From positions 2,542,001-2,606,000 of the forward strand of contig NZ_CP045929.1 in assembly GCF_009664835.1 (NCBI RefSeq): DNA of 64,000 nucleotides. The letters are read 5' to 3'. Shown in pieces: positions 25,337 to 35,867 of this stretch. Position 1 is the stretch's first letter. Every line of letters begins with the position of its first letter. The DNA is from Allosaccharopolyspora coralli (GTDB lineage: Bacteria; Actinomycetota; Actinomycetes; Mycobacteriales; Pseudonocardiaceae). The notes beneath the pieces are model-generated. The model was not told where the DNA came from and did no database searches. It saw nothing but the letters and a program-made list of their open reading frames with translations. A program made the translations under genes and the position numbers.

Positions 25337-25753
25337 TCAGTCGGTGCTGGTCGGTGGGGTGCCGTACTCCTCGTCGGTGACGTGTCGGCCCCAGGTCACG
25401 GGCTTGCCTGACTCGTCGGTCTGTTGGATGGCGATGTGGACCATGAACCGGTTCGGTGCTGCGCCGTGCCAGTGGTGTTCCTCGGGCTCGAAGAACACGC
25501 GGTCGCCGGGGCGGATGATCTCGACCGGGCCGCCCTCCCGCTGACACAGACCCATGCCTTCGGTGACGAAGATCGTCTGCCCGTGTGGGTGGGTGTGCCA
25601 GGCGGTGCGTGCGCCGGGGCTGAAGTGCACGGCAGCGGCGGCGAAGGTCGAAGTACCGGCGGGAGCGGCGACCGCATCGATGTAGACATCGCCGGTGAAG
25701 TAGTCGGCGGGGCCCTTCTGAGTGTCGGTGCTGCTGCTTCGGGTGATCTGCAT
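25337..25753 (-). CDS. Single-domain cupin, hydroxynitrile-lyase/carboxymuconolactone-associated type
   Basis: Predicted 138 aa. GGGGAG lies upstream of the ATG at 25753. Cupin motif 1 is AWHTHPHGQTIFVTEGMG and motif 2 PGDRVFFEPEEHHWHG, giving the His/Gln/His metal site of Mn-cupins of the bacterial mandelonitrile-lyase group. Most members are of unknown substrate. It is the last gene of a minus-strand run with three aldo/keto reductases. Confidence 0.8.
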   Translation of the reverse strand: MQITRSSSTDTQKGPADYFTGDVYIDAVAAPAGTSTFAAAAVHFSPGARTAWHTHPHGQTIFVTEGMGLCQREGGPVEIIRPGDRVFFEPEEHHWHGAAPNRFMVHIAIQQTDESGKPVTWGRHVTDEEYGTPPTSTD

Positions 25754-25836
25754 GAGGTACTCCCCTTTCGTCTGCCTGGACACCGGCCGGGCCGAGCGGG
25801 ACCTCGCGGGCGTTGGCTGGGTAGGTCGCTCGCGTG

Positions 25837-26808
25837 TCAGTTGAGGGTCTTGAGTGTGGCGATGTCCTCGTCGGTGCGGTTGCCGTGGATCTCGATCGTG
25901 GAGAGTTCGGACTCGATCCTGTCGAACTCGTCGTCGGTCAGCTCCACGTCGGCGGCTGCGAGGTTCTCCTGGATGCGGTCGAGTGTGCGTGAGCCGGGGA
26001 TGGGGACGATGAAGTCGTTCTTGTGCAGCATCCAGGCCAGGGAGATCTGCGCCGCGGTGGCGCCCTTTTCGCGCGCGACGGCGGTGAGCAGGTCCAGCAG
26101 CGGCTGGTTGGCGCGGATGTTGTCACTGTCGAAGCGGGTGATGACCCGGCGGACGTCGTCTCCGGTGTAGGAGTCTTCGGCGGTGACCGTGCCGGCCAGG
26201 AAGCCGCTGGCGAGCGGACTGAACGGCACGAAGCCGATGCCGAGTTCCGCGCAAGTGGGAATCACGTCGGCTTCGAACATGCGCTCCATGATCGAATACT
26301 CGCTCTGGACCGCGGCCAGCGGTGTGACCTCGTGTGCGCGGCGAATCTGCTCGGCGGTGGCCTGGGACTGTCCCCAGCCGAGGATCTTGCCTTCGGAGAT
26401 CAATTCGTTCATCACACCGGCGACGTCCTCCACGGGAACCGAGTCGGAGACCCGGTGCTGGTAGTACAGCTCCACGTGGTCGGTTCCGAGGCGCGACAAG
26501 GATGCGTCGAGTTTGCCGCGAATCTCCTTGGCCGCCTCCGCGGGGGTTCTGGCGTCGCCGTGGTGGAATTTCGTGGCGATGACGACCCGATCGCGGACAG
26601 GGGCGAGCGCCCGGCCGACCAACTCCTCGTTGGCGCCTGCGCCGTAGGCCTCGGCGGTGTCGAAGAAGGTGCACCCGAGGTCGTAGGCCGTGTGCATCAG
26701 GTCGACGGCGTCGTCACCGGTGGCACCGGGACCGTAGCCGTGGCTGAAGCCCATCGCGCCCAGACCGACGGCGGAGACCTCGAGCGACCCGATGATCCTG
26801 GTCTTCAT
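25837..26808 (-). CDS. Aldo/keto reductase
   Basis: Predicted 323 aa from the ATG at 26808 ([20 protein letters not shown]). Catalytic tetrad positions are visible: Asp and Tyr in CTFFDTAEAYGAGANEE, Lys in VVIATKF, His in YYQHRV. NADPH-binding C terminus includes VPIPGSRTLDRIQENL. It reduces aldehydes or ketones; physiological substrate unknown. About 46% of positions by eye resemble the next AKR (27066), so the two are paralogues of the AKR13-like group. Confidence 0.87.
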   Translation of the reverse strand: MKTRIIGSLEVSAVGLGAMGFSHGYGPGATGDDAVDLMHTAYDLGCTFFDTAEAYGAGANEELVGRALAPVRDRVVIATKFHHGDARTPAEAAKEIRGKLDASLSRLGTDHVELYYQHRVSDSVPVEDVAGVMNELISEGKILGWGQSQATAEQIRRAHEVTPLAAVQSEYSIMERMFEADVIPTCAELGIGFVPFSPLASGFLAGTVTAEDSYTGDDVRRVITRFDSDNIRANQPLLDLLTAVAREKGATAAQISLAWMLHKNDFIVPIPGSRTLDRIQENLAAADVELTDDEFDRIESELSTIEIHGNRTDEDIATLKTLN

Positions 26809-26904
26809 GGGTGATTCCTTTCTGACGCCGAGGTCACCCGCCCGGTGTGGCGACCTCGTGTGTGGTGCGGGACAAACCACGTGGCTGTCCCTGGTCGCCA
26901 CAGG

Positions 26905-27030
26905 TCAGGGGGTCAGCAGGGCCTTGATCGCGCGGCGTTCGTCCATGGCCCGATAGGCCTCGGCCGTCTGTTCCAGGGGCAGGGTGAGGTCGAAGACCTT
27001 GCCGGGGTTGATCTCGCGGCGTGACAGAAT
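26905..27030 (-). pseudogene. 3' remnant of a zinc-type alcohol dehydrogenase
   Basis: Reads SRREINPGKVFDLTLPLEQT then AEAYRAMDERRAIKALLTP and stops at 26905. This is the conserved C terminus of medium-chain Zn alcohol dehydrogenases. A TGA lies in frame just upstream at about 27031 and no catalytic or Rossmann part is present, so only about 40 codons survive. Confidence 0.65.
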
Positions 27031-27065
27031 TCATTTCTGGCCCCAGCATTGTCGGCAGCGCGAGC

Positions 27066-28951
<1,886 letters not shown>

Positions 28952-29136
28952 GACATCGACGCTAAGCGAGTGCCGACCCCTGTGGGAGTGCCTTCGGAGC
29001 CGGGTACTCCCATTCCCCCCAAGCGGGCGACGTTCTGTCGTGCCCGGGGTCCTCCGCTCCACAGTGCCCCGTACTCCTCGCACCCGGGGTACTGACCGTC
29101 CCTCCCACCTTCGCGTGCACGGCCTAGCCTGGAGGT

Positions 29137-30032
29137 ATGGGCCAGAGCGACCACCGCACCGTAGTCCGCGAATTCCTCAGCTCGCGCCGGGCACGCATCA
29201 CGCCCGAGCAGGCCGGGCTTCCTGCCTACGGCGGCAAGCGACGGGTCAAGGGGCTGCGCCGCGAAGAGGTCGCGATGCTCGCCGGTGTCTCCGTCGACTA
29301 CTACGTGCGCATGGAACGCGGGAACCTCGCCGGGGCCTCCGAACCCGTGCTCGACGCCCTCTGTCGTGCCTTGCAGCTGAACGAGGCCGAACGTGACCAC
29401 CTGTTCGATCTCGCCAGGGCTTCCGGGGAAGGCCCCAAGCGTCGTCGCACCCCGCCGACCAGTGTGCGCCCCACCGTGCAGCACGTACTCGACGCGATCA
29501 CCGAGGCCCCTGCCTGGGTGCGCAACGCACGGCACGACATCGTCGCCATGAACCACCTCGCTCGGGCCCTGTACTCCCCTGTGCTCGAAGACCCGCGCCG
29601 CCCGGCCAACACCGCGCGGTTCGTCTACCTGAATCCGGCCGCCCAGAACTTCTTCGTTGACTGGAACAAGGTCGCCAACGACGCCGCGGCGATGCTGCGC
29701 CTGGAAGCCGGGCGCAGCCCGCACGACCAAGCCCTCATCGAACTCGTCGGCGAACTGTCCACCCAAAGCGACATCTTCCGCCAGCGTTGGGCCTCACACG
29801 ACGTGCAATTCCACCGCAGCGGCCAAAACGCCTGCGCCACCCCGTCGTCGGCCAGCTCGACCTCAACTACGAGTCGATGGAACTGCCCTCCGAACCCGGC
29901 CTGGCACTCAACGTCTACACCGCACCCCCGGACAGCCCCACCGCCGACGCACTGAAGATGCTCGCCAGCTGGTCAGCCACCCAAGACCTGACCGAGAACA
30001 CCCCGGCCTCACCTGCCAACGACGACAGCTGA
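29137..30032 (+). pseudogene. MmyB-type XRE regulator with a late frameshift
   Basis: The N-terminal helix-turn-helix is intact (RRVKGLRREEVAMLAGVSVD, YYVRMERGN), followed by the MmyB ligand-binding domain (APAWVRNARHDIVAMN, ARFVYLNPAAQNFFVDW). At about 29825 one base is missing: the frame leaves the family sequence after VQFHRSG, while the +2 frame continues with KRLRHPVVGQLDLNYESMEL through LALNVYTAPPDS to the stop at 30032. The lesion affects the last ~65 of ~298 residues. This family often controls divergent reductase genes, here the AKR run. Loss might make the AKRs constitutive. Confidence 0.75.
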
Positions 30033-30170
30033 CCAGGTCTTGCTGCTGCGAGCCCCCACCGTTCGGGGCATGGGGTGGTGCTGGATGTGGTGACGGCGGA
30101 GTGGGGGCGGGCGCATGAGCGGACCGCGGGGCGGTTCGTGCGTTCGGAGCCGCGTGCGCGGGAGTACTGG

Positions 30171-30613
30171 GTGACCTCTTCTCGCCGGACAACATCGACA
30201 GCACCGGCAGGCGCTGGTGACATCCCAAGAGAACAACCTCAAGAGCGGGCAGCACGAGCCGGTCAAGAAGCGCACGGCGGACGAAGCGAGGCTTCGCAAG
30301 TTTCAGGACGCTATCGCGACTGGGATGGATCCAGCGGCGCTGGTCGAAGCGATCAACGAAGCCCGCTGCGGCCACGGCCGAGCTGGACGAAACTCCCGCA
30401 TCGCCTGAGCTTACCGACGCCGATGTCTACGCCATGCGTGACTCACTCGGTGACATCGGACAAGCGCTGAACGGGGCCGACCAGTCGAGGCTGGAAGAAC
30501 GCTATGCGGCCCTGCGGCTCGACATGGTCTACGAACCTGAAGCGCGGGCCGTGGAAGTCGAGGCAGGCTGGGTAAGGGTCGTAAGTGCATCCGAGGGGCG
30601 AGTTGCGCACTAA
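30171..30613 (+). pseudogene. 3' remnant of a large serine recombinase, with frameshifts
   Basis: Fragments in shifting frames read LFSPDNIDST, ALVTSQENNLKSG, KKRTADEARLRKFQDAIATG then MDPAALVEAINEA, then TAELDETPASPELTDADVYA and LEERYAALRLDMVYEPEARA. This is the coiled-coil/C-terminal part of actinobacterial serine integrases. At least two frameshifts are present and the catalytic N-terminal domain is absent. A related remnant in the same orientation lies at 49890-50512. Confidence 0.7.
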
Positions 30614-30794
30614 CCACCCGGTTGCGGTTGTCGGGGCCGCGGTCGTGGGTTGACCGCTTTGGTGATCGGCAGTGACCGGCTTTGTGGGTGCCGGGACGAG
30701 CAGTCAGGGTTCGTACCCAGCGGTTGAAGAAACAGCCGGTGGGGTCCGGCTGGCCTCGTAGGCGGAGCCCTCTCTGTGCAGCACGAGACTGAAG

Positions 30795-30826
30795 GATAAT
30801 GTTACTACATTTGTGGTAACATTATC
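30795..30826. promoter_or_regulatory. Perfect palindromic operator of the VapBC locus
   Basis: GATAATGTTAC (30795-30805) and GTAACATTATC (30816-30826) form a perfect 11-bp inverted repeat with a 10-bp spacer. It ends 3 nt before the antitoxin ATG, so it must overlap the promoter; the mRNA may be nearly leaderless. Autoregulation by the antitoxin-toxin complex is the expected role. Confidence 0.75.
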
Positions 30827-30829
30827 GGT

Positions 30830-31078
30830 ATGGATTCGGTTGGGATGCGGGAGTTGAGCCACCACACGAGTCGGTACATGGCCAGGGTCAAGGCCGGTCG
30901 GACTCTGGAGATCACCGAGCGTGGCAGGGTGGTTGCGGTGGTGAGCCCGGCGGGTCGTGTTGAAGAGCCTCGTGCGCCGCGGCCTCGAATCGGCGGGTAT
31001 CGCAGCGGAGGAGCGCTCACTGCTGAGGAGATTGACACGGAGTTGGCCGAAGGATTCGGCGATGATGCTCGTCGTTGA
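30830..31078 (+). CDS. vapB: Phd/YefM-type antitoxin
   Basis: Predicted 82 aa. The sequence MRELSHHTSRYMARVKAGRT and LEITERGRVVAVVSPAG is the classic Phd/YefM N-terminal DNA-binding fold. The last 30 residues (TAEEIDTELAEGFGDD) form the toxin-neutralising tail. An internal ATG at 30845 is an alternative start. It overlaps the toxin gene by 17 bp. Confidence 0.88.
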   Translation: MDSVGMRELSHHTSRYMARVKAGRTLEITERGRVVAVVSPAGRVEEPRAPRPRIGGYRSGGALTAEEIDTELAEGFGDDARR

Positions 31079-31499
31079 CACCAGTGGGGTGCTGGCGTCC
31101 AAGGATGAGGACCATCCGCAGCACTCCGCGGTCGCTGAGGTGTTACGCAGCGGCGGGGATGAGTTGTTGCTGTCCCCGTTTGTGTTGGCCGAATGTGACT
31201 ACATGTTGGCAACTCGCCTTGGTGATGCGGCCGCGCGTGAGTTCCTCGGCGAGGTCGCCGACGGTGCCTTTGAACTTGCGGACTTCGACCCGGGCGATGT
31301 CGCCACAGCCAATGGTGTGATCGATCGTTACCAGGATCTGTCCATTGGGGCGGCGGATGCGTCGCTGGTCGTGATTGCCGCGCGCTATGAGACCACCCGC
31401 GTGCTGACCTTCGACCAGCGCCATTTCCGTGCGGTGGCGCCACTGTGGGGTGCCGCCAGCTTTACGATCCTTCCGTCTGACGACGAGCACGCGAGCTGA
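31062..31499 (+). CDS. vapC: PIN-domain ribonuclease toxin
   Basis: Predicted 145 aa; start at ATG 31062 (or 31065), 7 nt after GAAGGA. PIN-domain acidic residues are visible in LVVDTSGVLAS (D), VLAECDYM (E), SIGAADASLVV (D) and LTFDQRHF (D). VapC toxins cleave tRNA or rRNA when freed from VapB. Gene overlap and the shared palindromic operator show the pair is intact. Confidence 0.88.
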   Translation: MMLVVDTSGVLASKDEDHPQHSAVAEVLRSGGDELLLSPFVLAECDYMLATRLGDAAAREFLGEVADGAFELADFDPGDVATANGVIDRYQDLSIGAADASLVVIAARYETTRVLTFDQRHFRAVAPLWGAASFTILPSDDEHAS

Positions 31500-31649
31500 G
31501 GCGACTGCCTGCGCCGTTGCCGCACACACCGCGCCGTTTCCCTACCTGAGTGGGGCTTGTCGCCTACCGTGCTCAATCCGGCCGTTTCGGTTGTGAGTCG
31601 CGTCGCCACCTCGGCGGGCGAGCGTGGTCTGGGATCGGAGTCGGGCTGA

Positions 31650-32903
31650 TTGAATGACGACATGGTCAGCGCCGAGGTGGAGCGGGTTCGCCGGTTGATC
31701 GATGGGTTGCGGCGGGATCGCCGTGCTCATCCACGGTACGGCCGCAGGGAGTATTCACAGCTGGCTCGAGAGGTCCATGCTGCGTGTGTGCAGCTGCTGG
31801 CTGTCGAACCAACAGCCGTGCCTGCGCTGAGCAGACGCGCGGTGGAGCGGGTCACCACGGCGTTAACCCATATGGATGACTCCTCCGGCGGTGTCGGTGC
31901 TGATTTGCATGCGTTGATGGAGGTGCACGCACAGGCGTGTTCCCTGGCTCCGCCCGATACGAAACGCCTCGCGGCCTGGCTGGCCAAGATTCGGCTTGAT
32001 GGGCCGGGCTGGCCGGACTTTGAGCTGCGCGATTACGCGACCGCGCTGGGCGAGAACGGCCGTGCCGAGCTCGGCCACATCGTCGAGGAACGCGCGGCCA
32101 CGGCCGAGGCGGATGTGTTCGGCAGCACGCCGTTCGAGATCCGTATCTTGCGTGAGCAGTTGGCCGAGGTGTCCGGCGACGTCGACTACTACGTCTCCGT
32201 CGTCGCTGCGGATCTGCGTACGGCCCGGCAGTTCCTCAAGATCGTCAACGCGTTGCGCGATGCCGACCGTGCCTGCGAGGCGGAACAATGGGCCTGTCGC
32301 GGGCTTGGCCAGCTTGGCAATCCGATCGAGATGGACCGGCTCCGGGACGTTTACGTCGAATTGCTGCTGGATCGTGGCGCCGAGGCGGAGGCGCTCGCCC
32401 TGCGGCAGCAGCTGTTCGACGAGCATCCAGTGCAGTCGCGGTACTTCGCGCTGCGTCGCACGGCCGAGCGCACCGACGACTGGCCGGGACTGCGTGCGGA
32501 GGCGCTGCAACGATTGCGTGATGCCGTTGCTGCCCGGTCGGCCTTTGTCGAGGAGTTGCTCGGCGTGCTGTTGGATGAACACGAGCACGCCGAGGCGTGG
32601 CAGGTCGCGGTTGCTCACGATGACGTGGTGAGCGAGTCACGTTGGAAACAGCTGATCGAATTGCGTCAGCCAATGCATCCCGCGGATGTCATCGAGCCCT
32701 GGAAGCGGTTGATCGAGCAGCGGCTGGCCATGACAAGCGACAAGTACCGCTACCGTCGCGCCATCACGATGCTCCGGCGGCTGTCCGAGGCGTACCGGGC
32801 CAGCGGCAATGACACCGGCTTCCAGCTCTACCTCGCGGATTTGCGACACCGGCACAAGCGCAAGACTTCGTTGCTGGCCAAGCTCGACAACGTCGAGCGC
32901 TGA
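31650..32903 (+). CDS. Helical hypothetical protein, DUF6880-like
   Basis: Predicted 417 aa; no membrane segment. Highly helical with repeated paired helices (EAEALALRQQLFDEHPVQSR, YRYRRAITMLRRLSEAYRAS), as in TPR-like solenoids. It resembles the conserved C-terminal region found with or beside SWIM zinc-finger proteins in actinobacteria (DUF6880-type). No SWIM motif (CxCx-n-CxH) is present in this gene or nearby, so the partner may be elsewhere. It follows vapBC by 150 bp and ends at a strong terminator. Confidence 0.6.
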   Translation: MNDDMVSAEVERVRRLIDGLRRDRRAHPRYGRREYSQLAREVHAACVQLLAVEPTAVPALSRRAVERVTTALTHMDDSSGGVGADLHALMEVHAQACSLAPPDTKRLAAWLAKIRLDGPGWPDFELRDYATALGENGRAELGHIVEERAATAEADVFGSTPFEIRILREQLAEVSGDVDYYVSVVAADLRTARQFLKIVNALRDADRACEAEQWACRGLGQLGNPIEMDRLRDVYVELLLDRGAEAEALALRQQLFDEHPVQSRYFALRRTAERTDDWPGLRAEALQRLRDAVAARSAFVEELLGVLLDEHEHAEAWQVAVAHDDVVSESRWKQLIELRQPMHPADVIEPWKRLIEQRLAMTSDKYRYRRAITMLRRLSEAYRASGNDTGFQLYLADLRHRHKRKTSLLAKLDNVER

Positions 32904-32909
32904 GTACCA

Positions 32910-32940
32910 CCGACGGTGAACGCCCCCCGTTCACCGTCGG
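32910..32940 (+). terminator. Intrinsic-type terminator hairpin
   Basis: CCGACGGTGAACG (32910-32922) and CGTTCACCGTCGG (32928-32940) make a perfect 13-bp stem with a CCCCC loop, 6 nt after the stop of the 417-aa gene. Confidence 0.75.
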
Positions 32941-33034
32941 CGTCCAGGGAGTTCGTGCCGTCACTCAGCGATCAAGGATGCCAGCCGCTAGCTAGGCGGC
33001 GGCGTGCCGGGTCCTCGCCGGTGAGGTGGCTGGG

Positions 33035-33268
33035 TCAGCCGGCGGGTGTGTGGTGTTCGAGGCGTTCGGCGAGCCAGACTTTGATCACGGATTGGCGGGT
33101 GACGCCGAGTCGGCGGGCTTCGCGATCGAGGGCGGCGATCATCCAGACAGGGAAGTCGACGTTGACGCGTCGTTGTTCCTCGCCCAGCCGGTGGACTTTC
33201 GCGACGTCGAGTGCTCCGGTGCCGTCCTCGCCGCGGTCGAACTTGTCGTCGAACTCGTCAGCCTTCAT
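33035..33268 (-). CDS. brnA: BrnA-like ribbon-helix-helix antitoxin
   Basis: Predicted 77 aa. The C-terminal RRVNVDFPVWMIAALDREA and RRLGVTRQSVIKVWLAERL is a CopG/RHH DNA-binding domain; the acidic N terminus would bind the toxin. Its ATG (33268) overlaps the end of the brnT frame by 10 bp. Confidence 0.78.
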   Translation of the reverse strand: MKADEFDDKFDRGEDGTGALDVAKVHRLGEEQRRVNVDFPVWMIAALDREARRLGVTRQSVIKVWLAERLEHHTPAG

Positions 33269-33481
33269 AGATGGCTACCTCCTCGACTCGGGAGCGGCGG
33301 ACGGAGATGATCCGGATGATGTTGTCCTCACATGTGGTGATCACGGCTGACCAGTGCTTGCCGTCGATGAGGCCAATGACCAACCATGGGGCTCGTCAAC
33401 AATTCGGGCAAAGATCTCCACCCGGGCGGAGTCCTGCCACAGCTGCTGAGCTTCGACGAAGTCGATGACTCGAACCCCCAC
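33259..33481 (-). pseudogene. BrnT-family ribonuclease toxin, frameshifted
   Basis: From GTG 33481 the frame reads VGVRVIDFVEAQQLWQDSA and VEIFARIVDEP; one base is then missing near 33392, and the next frame continues WLVIGLIDGKHWSAVITTCE, DNIIRIISVRRSRVEEVAIYEG to the stop at 33259. Joined, this is a complete ~74-residue BrnT toxin. The antitoxin downstream is intact, the expected survivor when a toxin dies first. Confidence 0.72.
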
Positions 33482-33541
33482 ACGCGAAATCGCTGATCAG
33501 CCCAATGAACACTCACAGTAACTGACCTTGCTCACTAAAAT

Positions 33542-33567
33542 CCCCAGGTCAGAAGCTTGACCTGGGG
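33542..33567. repeat. Perfect inverted repeat next to a tRNA-3'-end-like sequence
   Basis: CCCCAGGTCA (33542-33551) and TGACCTGGGG (33558-33567) form a 10-bp stem with a 6-nt loop. It directly precedes the att-like sequence at 33576-33595. Confidence 0.55.
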
Positions 33568-33575
33568 TTCGTGAT

Positions 33576-33595
33576 GTGTCCGAGGGGGGACTTGA
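33576..33595. repeat. Att-like direct repeat, copy 1
   Basis: GTGTCCGAGGGGGG followed by ACTTGA matches 50502-50520 with one extra G. The complement looks like the T-arm and 3' acceptor end of a tRNA, the usual target of integrases. Confidence 0.5.
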
Positions 33596-33834
33596 CCAAT
33601 ACGCCCACGCCTTCGACCAGCGTAAACTCCTCGCTCTCGAAGACTCCCCCGCCATTGACCAGCACCCAGACAAGACACTCGCGCTCTTCGAAGGAAAGTC
33701 TGTGGATGCCGACAGGACCGGCGGTGATCGTCGATGACCGCCGCCCAACAGGCCGTCCAACGGACGGTCACGGTCATCATGGCGTCACGCACGGGTGGGC
33801 CAACAGGGTGTCGGCCACTTCGTCCGGCGTGCCG
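33596..33834. other. Intergenic region after the att-like repeat
   Basis: A short plus-strand frame (AHAFDQRKLLALEDSPAIDQ) is coding-like but has no start codon and no recognised family. Nothing else is seen. Confidence 0.3.
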
Positions 33835-35463
33835 TCACTCAATGCGGGCCGAGGCGCTGTCCTTCTCGCCCTCGCCGTCCGGCAGGCAAATCTCGTTGAC
33901 CGCGATGTTGACCTCGAGGCCGGACGTCTTGCGCTGTTCGGGCAGCACCCCTTGTTCGATCGCCATTTGCCTGGCGATGCGTGGTGCGGTCCAGAGGGTG
34001 GGCAGCATGACGAATCCGACGGGGACGGCGGTGACGACGATGAAGTACTGCAGGGCGGTGATGCCCCCGTCGCCGATGACGATCAGCACTGCTGCTGCGG
34101 CGCCCATCAGCACGCCCCAGAACGCTCGCACTGCGATTGCGGGTTCTCCGTGCCGGGTTGTGGCGGCGGCGATGCTGTAGGACATCGAATCGGCGGTGGT
34201 GGCAACGAAAGTGACCGTCAACAGCAGCAAGACGATCGCGATCAGCCCGCCGAAAGGGAGTTGTTCGGAGATGGAGATGACCGCGGCGTCCATGCCGGAG
34301 TTGGCCAGCGGTTGTGAGAGCAGGCCGGGTTGGCGCTGTTCGAACAGGATGCCGGTGCCGCCGAACACGGTGAACCACAGCGTGGTCGCGATCGGGGGCA
34401 CGATCGCTGTGCTGACCACGAGGTCACGCAGGGTGCGACCTCGGGAGATGCGTGCGACGAAGATGGCCATCAGCGGTCCGTAGCCGAGGAACCAGCCGAA
34501 GAAGAACACCGTCCAAGAGCCCAGCCACTGCTGGTCGCCTCGGTACAGGGCCATCGGCACGAAGTCGCGCACGTACTGGGCGAATCCTCCGAGGAAGGAA
34601 TCCAGCACGAAGCCGGCGGATCCGAGTACGAGGAAGGCCAGCATGAGCAGGACCGCCAGCCAGATGTTGAGTCGGCTCAGGAACTGGATACCGCGGTCGA
34701 TGCCGCTGATCACCGACAGCACCGCGATCGCGGTCAACCCGACGATGACGGTGAGCTGGACCGGGTAGGTGTCGGGGGTGCCGAACACTCGCGACAGCCC
34801 GTAGGAGACCTGCAATCCGAGGAATCCGATCGGTCCGACGGTGCCGGCTACCACGGCGATGATGCAGGTGACGTCGACTGCGGTTCCTAGTCGGGAGTGA
34901 CGGATGCGCTCGCCCAGCAGTGGGTAGAGCAGCGTGCGCGGGCGAAGGGGCATTCCGTGTTGCAGGCCCCGCATCATCACGATCGAGCCGAGGGAGCCGA
35001 GGACGGCCCAGGCCAGGAAGCCCCAGTGCGTGAAGCTTTGTGCCAGTGCCGAGTTGACGGCTTCCTGAGAGCCGGGGCGGACGTCTGCGTACAGCGGCGG
35101 TGGGGAGACGAAGTGCTCGAGCGGTTCGGCAGCGGCGAAGAAGACACCGCCACCGGCCAGCAACGTGCACATGATCATCGCGATCCACTTGAACCGGCTG
35201 TATTCGGGTCGGTTCCGGTCACCCATGCGCACGCTGCCGCATCGCGAGCACGCCAATGCGACGGCCACGGCGAACGTCGCCAGCAGCAGGACCTGCCACA
35301 GCGCACCAAACCCTCGGGATGCCAGATCAAACCCGGCGGTCACGGCATGACCAGTCGCCGTGGGTGCGGCCAGGGCCGCGATGACGAACACGACCAGCAG
35401 CCCGCCGCTGATCGCCAGCACCGTGACGTCGGTGCGCCGACCGTGCATGCGCGGGGTGGTCAT
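33835..35463 (-). CDS. BCCT-family (betaine/carnitine/choline-type) transporter
   Basis: Predicted 542 aa, about 12 helices; AGGAG precedes the ATG at 35463. The family signature region is SWTVFFFGWFLGYGPLMAIF followed by ARISRGRTLRDLVV. The usual tryptophan box is altered (Phe, Leu and Tyr replace several Trp), so the ligand may not be glycine betaine. The first residues are short, lacking the osmosensory basic C-terminal extension of BetP. It is the last gene of a six-gene operon and its ATG overlaps the ridA stop. Confidence 0.88.
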   Translation of the reverse strand: MTTPRMHGRRTDVTVLAISGGLLVVFVIAALAAPTATGHAVTAGFDLASRGFGALWQVLLLATFAVAVALACSRCGSVRMGDRNRPEYSRFKWIAMIMCTLLAGGGVFFAAAEPLEHFVSPPPLYADVRPGSQEAVNSALAQSFTHWGFLAWAVLGSLGSIVMMRGLQHGMPLRPRTLLYPLLGERIRHSRLGTAVDVTCIIAVVAGTVGPIGFLGLQVSYGLSRVFGTPDTYPVQLTVIVGLTAIAVLSVISGIDRGIQFLSRLNIWLAVLLMLAFLVLGSAGFVLDSFLGGFAQYVRDFVPMALYRGDQQWLGSWTVFFFGWFLGYGPLMAIFVARISRGRTLRDLVVSTAIVPPIATTLWFTVFGGTGILFEQRQPGLLSQPLANSGMDAAVISISEQLPFGGLIAIVLLLLTVTFVATTADSMSYSIAAATTRHGEPAIAVRAFWGVLMGAAAAVLIVIGDGGITALQYFIVVTAVPVGFVMLPTLWTAPRIARQMAIEQGVLPEQRKTSGLEVNIAVNEICLPDGEGEKDSASARIE

Positions 35464-35867
35464 GGCTGGCTCCTCTCATCACTGCCGGTGGGCGCTACTG
35501 CGCCGATGGCGTCGATCTCGATCCGCGTGGCTCCCCGGAAAGCTGCGACCTGGATCGTCGTTCGGGGAGGTAGCGGTATGCCTTCCAGTCGCGTGAGGTA
35601 GGCGTTGTTGTATGTGTCGAAGTCGGCCAGATCCGCCAGGTACACGGTCAGTTTGAGTAGATGGTGCAGATCACCGCCCGCCTCATGGAGCACTGCGGCG
35701 AGATTGTCCAGTGCGACGACGACCTGTTCGGACAGATCGTCAGGTGTGGTCCCGTCCGGTCTGCGCGGGAGTTGTCCGCACGCGTAAACCACTCCCTGGT
35801 GCACCGCAGCAGCGGCGTACGGGCGATGCGCAGCATCAGGATGGGTGTACAGGGTCGGCATACTCAT
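35460..35867 (-). CDS. RidA/YjgF-family protein
   Basis: Predicted 135 aa. ATGA overlaps fix both ends (start 35867, stop 35460). The sequence has YAAAAVHQGVVYACGQLPRR near the N terminus and LTVYLADLADFDTYNNAYL, PPRTTIQVAAFRG and RIEIDAIGAV at the end; the Arg of PPRTT is the residue that binds the carboxylate in RidA enzymes. RidA hydrolyses reactive enamines or imines from PLP or amine-oxidising reactions, which would fit catabolism of an amine here. Confidence 0.87.
   Translation of the reverse strand: MSMPTLYTHPDAAHRPYAAAAVHQGVVYACGQLPRRPDGTTPDDLSEQVVVALDNLAAVLHEAGGDLHHLLKLTVYLADLADFDTYNNAYLTRLEGIPLPPRTTIQVAAFRGATRIEIDAIGAVAPTGSDERSQP

Noticed and set aside
30033-30170. Possible coding segment before the recombinase remnant (HGVVLDVVTAEWGRAHERTA)
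   Set aside because: No start, no recognised family and it breaks into the recombinase fragment; left unassigned.
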